A stretch of DNA of 64,000 bases from Aselliscus stoliczkanus (Eukaryota > Chordata > Mammalia > Chiroptera > Hipposideridae), in the NCBI GenBank assembly GCA_033961575.1, contig CM066737.1, positions 49,204,771-49,268,770 on the forward strand. Reading direction: 5' to 3'. The position numbers were made by a program, and so were the translations under genes. This document shows, in pieces, positions 13,187 to 26,160 of this stretch (positions within the stretch are counted from its first letter, which is position 1; every line of letters starts with the position of its first letter). The notes under the pieces are model-generated. The model searched no databases. It was not told where the DNA came from and saw nothing but the letters and a program-made list of their open reading frames with translations.

Positions 13187-13297
13187 TTATTTTTTTTATT
13201 TTTTTGAGGGCAGTGTCACTGACCCTCATATGTGTAACCCAAACCGGGGCCGCCAGCTTCCAAAGCCAGCGTTTACCACCGTGCCAGTCAGCCGGCC
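13187..13297 (-). mobile_element. Short tRNA-derived SINE (short form)
   Basis: The copy reads antisense from 'ttgagggcagtgtcactgac' to 'gccggccc'. The target-site duplication caatacattctttt is at 13173-13186 and again from 13298. Confidence 0.88.
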
Positions 13298-13314
13298 CAA
13301 TACATTCTTTTCAT

Positions 13315-13520
13315 TATTAAAGTTTATTGGGGTGACAATTGTTAGCAAATTTATATAAATTTCAGGTGTACAATTCTGTAATAATCTTGTTCCCCATAAG
13401 TAAACATACATCGCTACCCAGGTCCTTTACACCTCTCTTCAGTCATGCCTAATTACCTCAGGAAACACATACACCTATTTCAATTCCATTGATGAATTTT
13501 AAAAATGGCCTTGATCATAG
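13315..13520 (-). mobile_element. L1 3'-end fragment
   Basis: 'attaaagtttattggggtga' is the reverse complement of the common L1 3' terminus. The sequence continues with 'atttcaggtgtacaattctg' and C-rich L1 3' UTR text. It is 5' truncated. Confidence 0.75.
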
Positions 13521-13676
13521 TTGTGAAGCCTGAATGATGCCAGTGATAGTGCAGCAAGGGAAATGCAAGTCCTGTAATTTGAAGAATAGAAGTAATAAGG
13601 AGCCAGTGCTATGCACCTCTACAGCACTTCAAAGAGTGTATATATCCTGTTTTGAATTTCTACAAAAAAATAGCTT

Positions 13677-13703
13677 TGTTTGTTGTTTGTTTGTTTGTTT
13701 GTT
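13677..13703 (+). repeat. (TTTG)n microsatellite
   Basis: A run of TTTG units, followed after a G-rich stretch by a poly-C tract near 13806-13815. Confidence 0.85.
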
Positions 13704-13980
13704 TTGGTGTGTGTATGGCGGGGGTGGGACTAATGGTGGGGGAGTCTTGGTTGGTAGCCTAACAGATGACTCCTGACTGGTTGACTAGTGCTGATCTGCT
13801 TACACCCCCCCCCCCAATCTAGGTATCAAAGGCAAGGCTGCCTTTTATTCAACACTATATCATAAACATTGTTTGATGTTTTAAAAAATTCTTTCAGAAA
13901 TATCATTTTAAGGACTGCATAATAGTTTAGCATGTGTATGTACTGTAGTTAATATTGTTGGACTGATTTAAAAATGCATG

Positions 13981-14140
13981 TTTGTTCAACAAAAGGTTGA
14001 AAGGAAACACACCATCATGTTAACAGTGGTTATCTTTGGGTGGTGGGATTATTGGTGACTTAATTGTTAACATGCTTTCAATTTTCCAAATTTTCTACAA
14101 TGAATACGATTGCTGTTATTATTTTTAAAATCCTCCAAAA
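13981..14140 (+). repeat. Old L1 3'-end-like repeat (tentative)
   Basis: 'ttatctttgggtggtgggat' and 'ttttccaaattttctacaat' are familiar from old mammalian LINE 3' ends. The family is not certain. Confidence 0.4.
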
Positions 14141-14744
14141 TATTAAATGAATTTAAAAGACTGTGCTGTCCAATTTACATAAAAATCCTCATCTATTTCT
14201 GTCTTCCTAGAATTAAACCTGCTTTTCATCAAGTACTACCCCCTTGAAGGAAACAAAAACCCAGACAATTTCTTTTTCAACTATTATTTTCGTTTTAATT
14301 ACCACAGTATTATTTCTAACTAATTTCCACTGCAAAAATCCACACATTCAGTTATGTTATGGGCTCAACTGGCCTTTGTGGACTGGCCTGGGAACCTACT
14401 CTATACATAATGCCAGTTCTATGGGAAAATGCACTCTGAGTTTCAAATAATTAACTTAACAATGACTTTTGGAACACATCCTGTGTGTCAGCTGGGCACT
14501 ATCTTTGTAAAAAGAAAATTGCTACCCATAGCCCTTCTAATGAGAGACAAATACAATTGTAGCCAATACAAGAATCACAGCAAAAAGGATTTTACTAGTC
14601 AAGTTAAGTCTTAGATGAGGAAAGACTGAGGAAAATATATCTAAGCATGAGTGATCACATTTTGATTTTATCTGAGTTAGTGAGAACTCAAAAAAGGAGA
14701 GCTGGCTATTAGAAATTATACCAGAGATTTCCTCTATCATTGCT

Positions 14745-16010
14745 TGCTTCTTACTTAAGAAACCCAAGAATCATCCTTGAGTTTTCCTCCTTCCTCATCC
14801 AGCAACCTTCCCTCGCTTACTATAATCAGCCTATAGTTTCTTTTAATACAACTGAAAAATGTCTTTTGTACCTATTCACTTCTCTCTGTTCCCATTGTCT
14901 ACTTAAGTTTGAGCTCTCAGACTGTTACAATAGCGTTCCATTTGGTTTTCTTCACTCAAGCATTTTTGCTGTTTAGTCCATATTCCTTAACAATCTATCC
15001 CATCAGAGACCTCATCATGCCATCCATTTTTCTGCTTTAAAAAATTTTGGTCCATGGATGTAGTTTTTAAACTGTATTTCCTCAAATTCCCCTCAAGGGC
15101 AATGAAGAGGGAAATAGATATAGAGATTCTGGGACTCTACATCCACACATATCTGTTTCAATTACAGACATATTTCTTTTGTTTCTCTATTTATTTACGC
15201 TTCAAGCAAGGTTTTTTTTGAACCAATGAATCACTGTAGTCATTTGAAAACCACCGGTCCACAGTACATGTAAAGGTTCTTTAGCACGGCATATGAGCTC
15301 CTCCATGATTTGGCACCTGCCCAACCTTCCAGTCCTTATCTGTTGTCTTCTTACCCTGGAGCCCTTCTTTCCCTACCTCCACACATGTGCTCATGTTGGC
15401 CAAAGCTCACGTACTATTCACACCAATTTGTTCATCATTCCCATAATAGGAAATGCTCTTTCATATCTGCCTAAAACGCTATTTTCATTTTCCTTAAGTG
15501 CATGATGAACTTCTACTTGTCTTTCAAGCTCTATTTCAAAAGGAACTTCCTTTATACAGTCTTCTCCATCTCTCCCAGATAGACACAGTGATCAACCACC
15601 TCGGTTTTCTGGGGACTGTCCTAGGTTTTAGCACTGAAGGTCCCATGTCCCTCAAAACCACATCAACCTGGGATAGTTGGACACCCTGCAGAAAGAGTTA
15701 GTTATTCCCTGCTTTGAGTTACCACAGCCCTTTGTTCATGTGCCTATTTTCACACTGTATTGTGAGTGCTGTTACTTCTTTTTTTTTTTTCTGAGGGCAG
15801 TGTCACTGGCCCTCACATGTGGGAGGCGCTTCCCAAAACCAGTGCCTAACCACCGCGCCACTCAGCTGGCCTGTGCTGTTACTTCTTTACAGGTGTAACA
15901 TCCTGGACTATAAAGGGGAGAATTGTGTCTTGATCATCTCTAGATTTCATGGCAATTGGTTCAGAAGAGATGTCCACCAAATGTTTTTCTTGTTGAATGA
16001 AATGCAAGTC
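14745..16010 (+). repeat. Long L2 LINE remnant, interrupted by a SINE
   Basis: The stretch holds degenerate L2 coding and 3' text in order: 'tccttgagttttcctccttc', then 'tccatgatttggcacctgcc', then 'gctctatttcaaaaggaact', and finally 'gagaattgtgtcttgatcat' with 'gttgaatgaaatg'. A short SINE interrupts it at 15781-15872. No reading frame survives. Confidence 0.65.
15781..15872 (-). mobile_element. Short SINE with internal deletion
   Basis: This is a short-form SINE in antisense, flanked by the duplication gtgctgttacttctt (15766-15780 and from 15873). The B-box portion between 'atgtggga' and the anticodon-arm region is missing compared with other copies. Confidence 0.85.
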
Positions 16011-17204
16011 AAAATGTATAAATAAATTTAACTGATCTTGGAACATAACAGACTTTGACATACAAAATATTAAAGCTCTGAACCTAAAGTAAGCTATTAA
16101 GCATATGAAAAGATACACAGAGAATGTCAGAAGCACCTTTTAGGAATTGAACAGGCCTAGCATGTAGTAACTTCTGACTACCCACTCCTCAGTGTGGGAG
16201 AAGGAAGAGAGCTCCATGAGCAGTGTATGTAAGGAGATTCCATTAAAGGAATGGAAAATTGAAAAGAAAAAAGATGATTATAACATGGTAATTTGTGTTG
16301 GGCACACTCAGAGATGAAGAGAGAAGACAAGTGCTCTCTGGAACTTGAAACATAGTTCAGAAACGTAGCCTTCTCTGATTGATCTTGAACAGAATAGGTG
16401 CTTTTAATTAATTTTCATCTATGTCATTGAATAAGGTCTGTTTAATTTCTAAGGTGAGGCAATACAGGCCCTGTGACCTAATGACCTTATTTATGATGTT
16501 AGAAAGACAACAATTGGCCAAAAAATGGTGGCCTTCTTCAGTGTGATATACCTAGAAGTTTGTGATGTTCTGAATTCTTAATAATTCACATCTCTTGGCA
16601 ATAACGCACAAACATCACAGTTTTCATCAACTCCAATGTGTAACTAAATTTACCTAGGTACTCAGAGAAAACTACTTCACCCAGTTGAAGGAATAATTCA
16701 ATTTAACTTATTGGCAATTTCCTCAGTTAAAAAAGATCAAAGCAGTCATCTTAGAAGTTACCACATTTCTCCCAAACAATCCATATGTGCTTAATAAATT
16801 TTTGTTAAGGCAGTTTTACAACAGGACTAACCATTTAATTTAAAAGATTCAGTTGTGACTCCAGGTCATTATAACAGTTTATAAATTTTAGGTTAAGATG
16901 TTAGAAAACAAACCAGGAAACTTACATGGAAATGTGTTAGTAACCATAAAAAGTCCCAGCACTGATATGAAGACTCACTTAACAAAGAGGACATAGTGTG
17001 GTACAAACATTTGCTTCTAAATTGAATACTTGGGACTCAAAACAGATTTCCCTGTGGATATCCTGTTATAAATAGTAAATAGGCTCCCAGCCTAGCTCAT
17101 AAAAATCCATTTAACATTAATGTAGTTTAGCTATAAGACCAAGAGGGTTATTCATCTATATCTTAATATCTGTAAAACACTATGTCCATGGGAAGTATTA
17201 ATAA

Positions 17205-17350
17205 ATAGTAAACATTTATTGAATGATGAAGAAACTGAGGTCTGTGTGGTTAATATAATAACTTGTCCCAAATCATACAATTAGCAAGGAGGGGTCAATA
17301 TTTGAATCCAGGGAATCTGAGTCCAGAGTCCATGCTCCTGACCACTGCAC
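17205..17350 (-). repeat. MIR SINE
   Basis: Antisense MIR words: 'gatgaagaaactgaggtctg', 'aatcatacaattagcaagga' and 'ttgaatccagggaatctg'. Confidence 0.7.
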
Positions 17351-19739
17351 AATACCACCTCCCACTGTTCCCAGTCTCTGAGGTAGGAATTCTCCACCAG
17401 AGGCAGACAAGGGCTCTTTAAGAAATAAGAAATAATGAGCATGAGCGACTCCACCTCTGCCTCTGCAGAGGAAAGAGGCCCTCTTGAGGTCAATCCTTTA
17501 CCACTTGCTTGGAAATGTGGGACAAAAGGCAGGTACCCGTGTAGACGGGTTTCACATTGTTATGACCAGTGTCTATATATATTTTGAGAGTTTATAAGCA
17601 GCTTGTACCCTGCTTGTTGCTTGCAACCTATTCCTGTCCTGGTTCCTTTCTCATTTTAGAATTTTCAACTACCTTTCAGTGTTTTATGAGAGCGATTTGG
17701 CAATGAGTAACTTGATACCGTATGACTTAGTTTACTCATGACCTGGGATTTCAGAGGTTAAAGGCCAGAGTATATTGCTGCCTCTGATGTATTTGTGGAG
17801 TTCATGAAAGGCCCTGACATTTCTTTACTTCTAAAAAGAGAGTAAATGGGCTCAAATCTCCCCCCAAAATTATTATATATAACTAATGTTGTATTTCATA
17901 CTTTAACTTATGCAACCCAACAGTCCAGTATGATAACTGAATAATCAATGTGGTGGTCTATTTAGCTCCCTAATTGTCTTACATAGTACTTTGCATCTGT
18001 CACCAAATTATGGAGGAGGGGCACTTTGGTGTTCTTTAACTCTTAAAAAGTCACTTAAAATGAAGCTACTATTGATCTACCCCTGTATAGGTTGATGGTA
18101 AAACATAATTAGTTACCACTGACTGATTAGGTGTTGACCTAACTTTATAGTGCTCCTTTCAATCATAAAGGACTGGCCAGTGCCAGAAGATAAATTGCAG
18201 ATGACTCTGACAATGCATGTGCTCATTCTAATCTCTCAGGATTAATAGTGCTTGCAAGAAATGTGGAGCAAGCTACATGTATTCAGGAAGCAACCCTCGG
18301 CAGCCCAAGCAGAACCCAAGGTTTAGATTCACAGGGGATTTGGAAGTGGGAGTTGAGGTAGGTATAGAGATAGAAAAGGAAGTAAGGAGAAATGGAGCAG
18401 GAGGTATAGAGGAGGGAAGCTGGAGAAGCAGAGGGAGCAGGAGAACATTAGGCAAAGACAGGGGCCAAAGGACAATGGGGAGCGAAGTTGGCTAGTGGAA
18501 TGAAGAGAAAGAAAAATGAAGATAAAGTCAAGAAAATCCGAGAGGTCAAGGGGACGTGATCCCATGTTCCATTCTGTTACTGACCTATATACCTGCTCCT
18601 TTTCACAGGAATGTCTCAAAATATTGTCTACATTCTGTATATTAACTTCTTCACCTCCCAATTTCTCTTCAACCCACACCTAATTTCAATTTCTAAGGTA
18701 CTACTTAACATTATACATTTGTGCATATATCATTTTAGAATGTTACAGCAGGAAGAGAGTAATTCCATGATTCTTTTGGGCTTTTCCAAATAATCATATC
18801 AGTATCAAAACAGCCAGACTGTGATATGATCTGTGAAACATGTATTTTTGGTTGCATAAACTGGTTCAACTTCTATTTTATATGCGGTTCATCAATTGAA
18901 CAGCTCTGTACACAACAAACAATTCTTCCCATCACACCACAGAGTATAGACCATGGGCCCCGATGGCAGCTTTATTACTGCAGTGTTCTTCCCTGGCTTC
19001 TCCCCAAGATTCCTGTCAGAGTGGGGTTGTCCAGTCCCACATGCAACATGTTTCACATCATGATCAAATGTCTTTGCCTGGTAGGAAAAGGGAAATATCT
19101 CCACTTTATGAGATACAGATTTAGTGAGGAGTTGATGAGAGATGTCTCTGAGATTCTTTCTGAAGATCACTCTTCTGGAAGCACTCCTAAAGACAACACA
19201 CACTCAAACCATGGCTCCTACAGTTGTCACGGAAGGCTGGAGCCTATCTATAACCTAAAAACAACATTAGAGAAAGAGGACCATGAGATTTCCATTTCAT
19301 TTAATTGAATCTCATGTGGAAGCCCAATACCAAAAACAAATTCAAGAGGAACTGTTCTGGTCGAATCAAGAGCCATGTCATCTACCCCTTGGGCCCTTTA
19401 AGCCCAAGGAAGTCGATGGAATTCTGGAGTTTACTGATAACCAGTTATCTCATCAAATTGTTTGAAACCATAAAGAAATAGAGACCCAGAGAGAAGTAAT
19501 CTATACAAGGTCACGGAGCTCCTGATGGGCAGACCTGAGAAGAGAATTCACTCTTCAACTCATAATGTATACAGTTCATAGTGACACTAGACAGTTCCTT
19601 GTATAGTCCCCTCACATTCATTGGTCATGCCTTGATGAAAAGTGCTGATGAATTTTGGTATCTAAGCACTGGGGCAATTCTTTACCAAAAAAAAAAAGAG
19701 GAAGAGGTAAAAGAGGGAGGGGGAAGAGAAGAGGAAGAG

Positions 19740-19862
19740 AAGAAAGAAGGAAGGAAGGAAGGAAGGAAGGAAGGAAGGAAGGAAGGAAGGAAGGAAGGAA
19801 GGAAAAAAGGAAGAGAAGGAGTGAGGGTGGAAGGGAAGAAGGAAGGAAGGGAGGGAGGAAAG
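19740..19862 (+). repeat. (GGAA)n polypurine tract
   Basis: An almost pure run of AAGG/GGAA units over about 60 bases, flanked by further G/A-rich sequence starting near 19685. It directly abuts the LTR at 19864. Confidence 0.95.
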
Positions 19863-19863
19863 C

Positions 19864-20549
19864 TGTAGCAAAAAGGTCAGCCTTGTTTGGGGGATTGATG
19901 AGACAAGTAAAGAGTTAATGGGAGTGGGCTTGTGACCTGGCAGGATGGGACAGGCAAAGAGTTAACAGGAGAGAGCTTGTGGGCTAACAGGAATGAGCTT
20001 ATACATTAACCACTTGGCTGTGACTCCCCTGGCCAGCACTGCACCTCCAGGCTGACAAGCACCTTACATCCATCATAGGTAGGAACAGAACATTCCCAAT
20101 CGCAATGGTAACCCCCTGCACACTAACAAACACCCATCATAGATGGGAACAGAATGGTTCCCATTCACAACAGCAACCCCCTGCAAGCTGACATTCATCA
20201 TAAATGGGAACAGGACAATTCCCAGGAGAAGACAATTGTAATGGCAAGCCCCCTGCAAGCTGTCAAACACCCTACATCCTGCTTGGAAAAATATAAAACC
20301 CCAGCACTCCTTCTCATCCGTGCAGCTGTCCCCCATCAGACCTCCCTGGCAAACTTCTGCCAGTATCTCTCTCTTACCCCTCTGTTGCTGCAGCTTTTCC
20401 TCTCAGACTGCCCTGGCAAAACTTCTGCCAGTTACAAACAGAACTCTCGCTCTCCCTTTTTGATTTTCAATAAATATTTTCTCTGGATACTCTTGTAGAG
20501 TCTCATAAAATCTTTTACATTCTGCAAACGACAAGGGGTTAATTCTACA
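19864..20549 (+). mobile_element. Solo LTR of an endogenous retrovirus
   Basis: The element starts TGTAG and ends CTACA. It contains a TATA-like 'aatataaaa' at 20290-20298 and AATAAA at 20469-20474, an LTR-like U3-R-U5 layout. Upstream of the TATA box are three direct repeats of about 62 bases starting at 20071, 20134 and 20196, each with 'catcata...gggaaca' and 'cccctgca'. No gag, pol or env coding is seen next to it. No clean target-site duplication was found, so the exact edges are uncertain. Confidence 0.7.
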
Positions 20550-22290
20550 GCAAGACAGGGAAATGTTAGAACATTGGCTTTCCTAGCTACAGAGCTGACA
20601 CTGCCTTATCAGGTTGACTTGGTTTGCTGAGAAGCTTATGTAAGACATCTGAGTATCCTTTTATCATAAAGAAAAGGGTCTTCTACAATGATGTCATATT
20701 TCAAAATTATGAAAAAGGTCAGAAATGATCTTAGTTATCAAGAAAACCCTGATTTTCTCAGTGAAGTCATTTCCCATTGGCAAAAACACAGATTTAAAAA
20801 CCCATAGAACAAAACATGTGAGTGTGCATTTAAGTGGGTAAATGCCTATCATCACACTCCATGCTTTGCTTATGTAGAATGAACTTTGATTTTGAGGGAC
20901 TAAACTACTTATAAGTTAGGTACCTATAAGGGCCCCAAAGGGATGCTTACATTTCCTAGGTGCTTATAGAGTTGTGACACCACAGGCCTGAGCACATGTG
21001 GGTTGGACCCACACCCTATGCAGCAGAAGGCAGTGGAAAACCACTGCATTTTCTTTTCTCAATCTTTATCTTTCATACTTCGAAAACCATATAATGAGAT
21101 TGTTTAGTTATTCATAGGGTCACCAGGAGTTGGAACATGGCATGTAACAACAACCTATTAGGACAATAGAGACATGTACTCATGGCTTATTCCTAAACCA
21201 CGCTTTAAGAATAGGGAAGAATCATAATAGTAGGATAAGGGAATATCTATCAGTATTAGCCAACAGTAGGTCCTCAGGCAAATTTTTAATCTTTCACCAC
21301 CCCACACCACCCCCTGCTTAACCTGGCCAGAGTCTTTTCTATTTTAGCTTGTTGTGGAATCAATTTCTCCTTTGTCTGTCTTCTGTCATAACTAACGAGT
21401 TTGAACTGTCTGCTTCTGAATTACAATCTAAATGAGACTTGCAGCTTTCTGATGGCTAGGTCCCACTTTCCTATGTTAAATTCCTGACAACCAATGATTT
21501 TTAAGAGCTGTTTATCTTTTGACTGACAATATATATTTTTTTCTGATTAAAAAGAAACCTTGTTACTGTTCTATAATTATTTTAGTTGCAGTTATCCCAA
21601 CTTGCCCCTACTTTTATGCATAGGTTTGCCTTTAAAGTAGGAGGAATGTCAACAAACCATCAATAAACCTTGCTGTCCCCATTGACTTATGGAAAAAGAA
21701 GGAAATGCTCCCAGCTCTTCCTGAAATACATTCAAAACAATATTGAATGAGTGCTAGCAGAGTACGCTTGCTTCTTTGGCACTCAGGAAGTTTATGTCTG
21801 ACTTTAATTCCAAATGAGCACACACCATCAAACTGAGACTTTCCAATCCACCACACAGGTGCCAGTGCCTGGAGGAAATAAAACCCCTTTAGCCCTATGT
21901 TGCTGTTTTTCAGTTGCTAGAGATTCTCTTCTGTTTTATTCTCTTCACTAGACAAACAAGCTAACCAGAACTTCTCTGGTTCTATAATAAAAAAACTAAG
22001 AATAACATTTGTGTAGTGCTTGAAGTGTGGGGAAAGAGGGAGTAGTGACTCTCCTAATGTAGATGGACAGATCTGAATTTAGATTTCTGCCCTCCCTTCT
22101 CCCTGGCCAAATAATAATGCACTCCTAATCATGAGTAGTCAGACTGATGGTTTTATTGTCACCAATATCTGCTATGTACTCAGCAGCTAGCACATTTTAA
22201 TGATGGATTCCATTTTCAGGAGAAGCAAAATTGAAAAAGAAAATGGCATATCATGGAGATATATGCTGAACTAATGCTATTTCTTTTTTT

Positions 22291-22722
22291 TTTTTTTAAA
22301 GATTTTATTGGGGAATTGGGGGAGGAGAACAGCTTTGGGGAATCATCGGGGAAGGGGAACAGACAAGTTGCTGTCTTTTTGTTCTTCAGTCTAGTTGCGG
22401 AGGACGTTGCTTCACTGGCCCATGTTGGTATCGTCATTGCGCTCTTCCCGGATGAGGCAGATTGGTCGCCAGCCTCTGGATGGTCGCTCACCGGGGCTCT
22501 TGGCAGCTCACGCTGGCTGCCGGCCACTCACTGTAGTTTATGGCAGCCCACTGCAGCAGGGGCTGCAGCCTACACCGTTGCCGGGGCTTGCACAGCCCAG
22601 TTCCAGGTGGAGCTGTTGTTAGCTGTAGAGGGCAGTGTCACTGGCCCTCTTATGTGGGATCCGAACCGGGGCCACTGGCATCCCAAAACCAGCTCTTAAT
22701 CAATGTGCCACTCGGCCGGCCC
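22291..22722 (-). mobile_element. Long tRNA-derived SINE (long form)
   Basis: Antisense copy. On the minus strand it starts with a gggccggccgagtgg-type head, continues past 'cactgccctctacagctaac' into a body of about 330 bases, and ends 'ccccaataaaatctttaaaa'. The target-site duplication tgctatttctttttt is at 22275-22290 and from 22723. Confidence 0.9.
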
Positions 22723-22984
22723 TGCTATTTCTTTTTTGATAGTGTTACTTGGCTGGTAAATCAGAAAATGACATAGCACACCAGGATTTCAACAAGATTG
22801 ACAAAGCTACTCATGACACTTTTTTTAGATGAAATGAGAAATGTGGACAGAATGATAGTGTGCTCCTTTTTGGTTGAACAACCATTCTCAAAGAGGGCTG
22901 ATTAATTATTTTTCAATCTATTTTGAAAGTTTCATAAAGGTGTTGCCACAGAGATTTGAATTTGGTCTAGTCTTTGGTCTGGGT

Positions 22985-23050
22985 ACCTGACATCATTGGT
23001 TCTTAAAACTCTACAGGTGATTCCAATGCCCAACCAAGGTGGAGAACTGC
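22985..23050 (+). repeat. MER5-like end fragment (tentative)
   Basis: 'ctacaggtgattccaatgcc' and 'ggtggagaactgctag' resemble the right end of MER5A. It is short and diverged. Confidence 0.45.
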
Positions 23051-23684
23051 TAGTATAGGATCAGTGGTTCACATACTATACTACATGCTATTCTTAGCAT
23101 TCAGATGTCTCTTATCAATACCAATAACTCTCTTCCAAAGATCCAATGTTTGATACAGTTTCACAGATGATTAAAGCAAAGGTAGAAAGATAACACTTAA
23201 AGTTCATTTCAACTAGGATAAAAGCTTGGAAAATTACACATAAAAAAGGTCTCCACCCAGAGGGTCCCATGTAGGACCCTCAAACTGGATGTCATGAGAT
23301 ATTTCACAAATATCAAATTCCATCAAAACCCATTGACAAGAATAGCCTCATTATGTGTGAATGCAAAATTAACAGAGATACTCTTTTGGTGCTGAGGAAA
23401 AAAACCCAAAGACTTATTTTATGGAAATGATTGTGCCTCCTTATTTAGAACCAAGTTTTTATAACCACAGGTTTTAAAAATTATATTTTCAATGAAAAAA
23501 TGTCAGGTTGATGAGCATTTGATTTGTACATCCAGAGGAAAAGTTCAATTTTAACCCTAGTCACTTTGGCAAACAGAAAGAATACATGGTATTATTGGAG
23601 ACTGCACTAAAAATGTCCACGAGTCACAGAACATGTCCAAGGCCACTTACGTTGAGTGCAAATGATGTAGGATATTTTTTGTGT

Positions 23685-23727
<43 letters not shown>
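23685..23727 (+). repeat. (TG)n microsatellite
   Basis: About 20 TG units adjoining the left edge of the minus-strand LTR. Confidence 0.95.
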
Positions 23728-23729
<2 letters not shown>

Positions 23730-24316
23730 ACGCCAGGATTCGTGGTCTCATAGCACCGAAGAATGGAGACACGGACCAGAGAGTTAAAGTTTGCAACAGA
23801 GGGCAGTTTATTAGAGCAGAAAATAACAGCTCTCAAAATGAGACGGATTCCTGACTAGTTAGGGCAAAAGCTTTGGTTTTTATACCTTTTGTATGTCTGA
23901 GGAAGGGGGCTTCCTGCTGCCTCGTGGCATTATTATCAGATTTACATTGTTGCTTAGCCCGGAAGAGGCGTTTTCTGGAAACTGTCTACTTTCCTTAGAG
24001 CTTAATCAGCTTAATCAATGTCTCTGCTCTGAGAGGAAGGAGCATGTTAGCCAGACTGGCTTTGAAGAAAGGACTCCTGACAGTCTTATCTTATGTTAAA
24101 CAACCTCTTTGAAGTTATGCATTCTACCTGGGAATGCCTGACTTGGAAAAAGAGGACTTCTTCCTCCCCAACCTGAGTTTGTCACTCTGGCAGGTCCTGT
24201 GACTTAAACCTGTCTGTTAGCTAATAAAATTGTTTCCCTGGCTTTGTTATGGTTTCCTCTGTGATTCCCTCTACCATGGTGATTTCCCTGACTGCCTATA
24301 ATTTTCCTATATCACA
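23725..24316 (-). mobile_element. Solo LTR of an endogenous retrovirus (second family)
   Basis: On the minus strand it begins TGTGATATAGG and ends near TGTACA. It carries a TATAAAA box (complement of 23877-23883) and AATAAA (complement of 23807-23812), about 65 bases apart, as in a U3/R boundary. No internal retroviral coding lies beside it. It shares no obvious sequence with the LTR at 19864. The left edge merges into the TG repeat, so the end is approximate. Confidence 0.65.
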
Positions 24317-24851
24317 AAGACTTTATGCAGTGGGAGAAGGAAGAAGTTTGTCTCTTCTCTCTCTCTCTGGAAGGGTATCAATCTCATAACATCTGTATAG
24401 TTAATAACTCTCTGACCTTTAAAAGGCATGTTTGTGAGCAAATTAGGTCAGTTAGCACAGAGAAATTTACATTTTTAAAAGTTTGAAACACTTTATAAGG
24501 GGGGAATGGATAATTCCTTGTGTCAATGATGTTAACAGGCAATATTCATATAGGGTATGCTCAGTTGTAACTGGCACAACAAAGACACAAAAAAGCTACT
24601 GTGAAATGCCAACAATCCTCAAATGTATAGCCCCAGACTTCATCTTTAACCTCTTCTGTTCAGTGTTATCTGTTTCTGATAATTTAACTGAACTGTACAG
24701 AGCCCTCTACTCCTCGAGGGGATGGGAGTGTAACCAGTGTGGAGGGGAAGTTCTTGGCGGGAAGTGGGGAATTCCAACTCCTTTCATAGATGGGTAAACA
24801 GCACTCCAAGGATGCTTTCTCTCTTTTCCTTTCTCACATTTTTATTCATAT

Positions 24852-24857
<6 letters not shown>

Positions 24858-24898
<41 letters not shown>
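24858..24898 (+). repeat. (TA)n microsatellite
   Basis: A pure TA run of about 20 units. Confidence 0.95.
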
Positions 24899-24900
<2 letters not shown>

Positions 24901-24919
24901 TACAATGAGCTAGACACTG

Positions 24920-25075
24920 CATTGTTTCATTAAGTTTTCACATTGTACAAGATAGATAGTGTCCCCATTTTACACAAAGGAAGCTGGCTTGTAAAGGTTT
25001 GAAGCGACTTGGTGAAGGCCACAGAGCTTATAGGTTGTGAGCCAGTGCACACCCAGATCTGCCTCACTACGTGTG
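24920..25075 (-). repeat. MIR SINE
   Basis: Antisense MIR order: 'catttaagttttcacattg'-like text, 'gtgtccccattttacacaaa', 'gtgaaggccacagagcttat' and 'cacacccagatctgcc'. Confidence 0.65.
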
Positions 25076-25423
25076 CCATTTTTTTTCACATCAACATGCT
25101 ACACTTTACTCTACTGCTCTGTCTTCCTTCAACTTATTTCCTTTTTCCTTCATCAAAGCCTAAAGTAGTGGATGTGTGGTAGTATTGGAAGGATTTTAAA
25201 GAAAGAAGGGTTCACCTAGTTCTTCTTTATAGCTGTGCAATTTTCCATTTCCATTTCCCTACACATAGTCTGGTTGCCTGTATCCAAAAAACCACAGACT
25301 TCCTATAGTCTCATGTTATATGTTTTTCTCTCCAATCTCACCATGGTTCTAGTAATTACATTTTTAAAATCCAAAATAAGGGCATATAGCCTCAGACATT
25401 GTATTTTCTTTAAGAGAACATGA

Positions 25424-25567
25424 GGGGCCAGCCAAGTGGCTCAGTTGGTTAAGAGATTACTCAAGAATGTGAGCTGAGCTCTGAGCAACAGCAGTTCGAT
25501 GCCCAGCCCGAGCTGAGTTGCCGTTGAGCCGCCAACAGGCACCTTGATGACTCAGCTAAAAAAAAAA
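25424..25567 (+). mobile_element. tRNA-derived SINE (third form, single head of the dimeric Ves type)
   Basis: The head is ggggccagccaagtggctca with 'gagctctgagcaacagcag' and 'ttcgatgccca'. It ends at 'gatgactcagct' plus an A tail, the point where the dimeric copies begin their second head. A short duplication gaacatga flanks it. Confidence 0.85.
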
Positions 25568-26160
25568 TGAACATGAGAACATCATATTTAAAATAAAAAC
25601 TTTAAAAGTACTCATGAGGCCTAGCAGAGAGATAGAGGGCTGGCTCAATATGGATGTGCTGATTTATTCATTGGACGTTGATCACATATGGAGAGTAACT
25701 ATCAAAGTTAAAATAAATCCTTATGAGTGGAATCCTATAGGGTGGTCTTTCTACCAGGACTTTTTGTTATGGACTTAATGTAGGCTTCCTTAACCTGGTG
25801 TTTTGTTAATCTCCAAGTATTTGTTTAGATGCAAGTTTGCATATTCTAAGAGACAAGCTGTTAATTATGAGTTCTAATCCATGCTACAAGATGCCTGTAA
25901 AGATTAAAACTTGTTTCCTTTTTTCTAACAATTAACAGCCTAGCAAATCGGAGAACTGAAGAAGGTAATAAATGCATTACCGAGACCAGTTGCTTTACAG
26001 AGCGCATTTATTTAATTCTTAAATTTTGCAGGTTGTAAATTACTCATTAAAAGGCAGAAAGTAAAATGGCCATAACCCGTTTAGTACCTCCAAACTCCAA
26101 AGACTTAGAGGAGGAAATACATGGAAACAAGAGGGCTGATGTGTTTTTTCACCACTATTC

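Noticed and set aside
18826..19308. 160-codon open frame on the plus strand inside a PAK3 intron
   Set aside because: No recognisable domain or family, an overlapping antisense frame of 103 codons, and no splice or promoter context. It is compatible with chance.
20154..20498. 114-codon open frame
   Set aside because: It lies across the U3/R part of a solo LTR and resembles no retroviral protein.
24483..24797. 104-codon open frame with a Cys-rich end
   Set aside because: Two CxxC-like residues alone are not evidence of a zinc finger. No repeat of the motif and no homology recognised.
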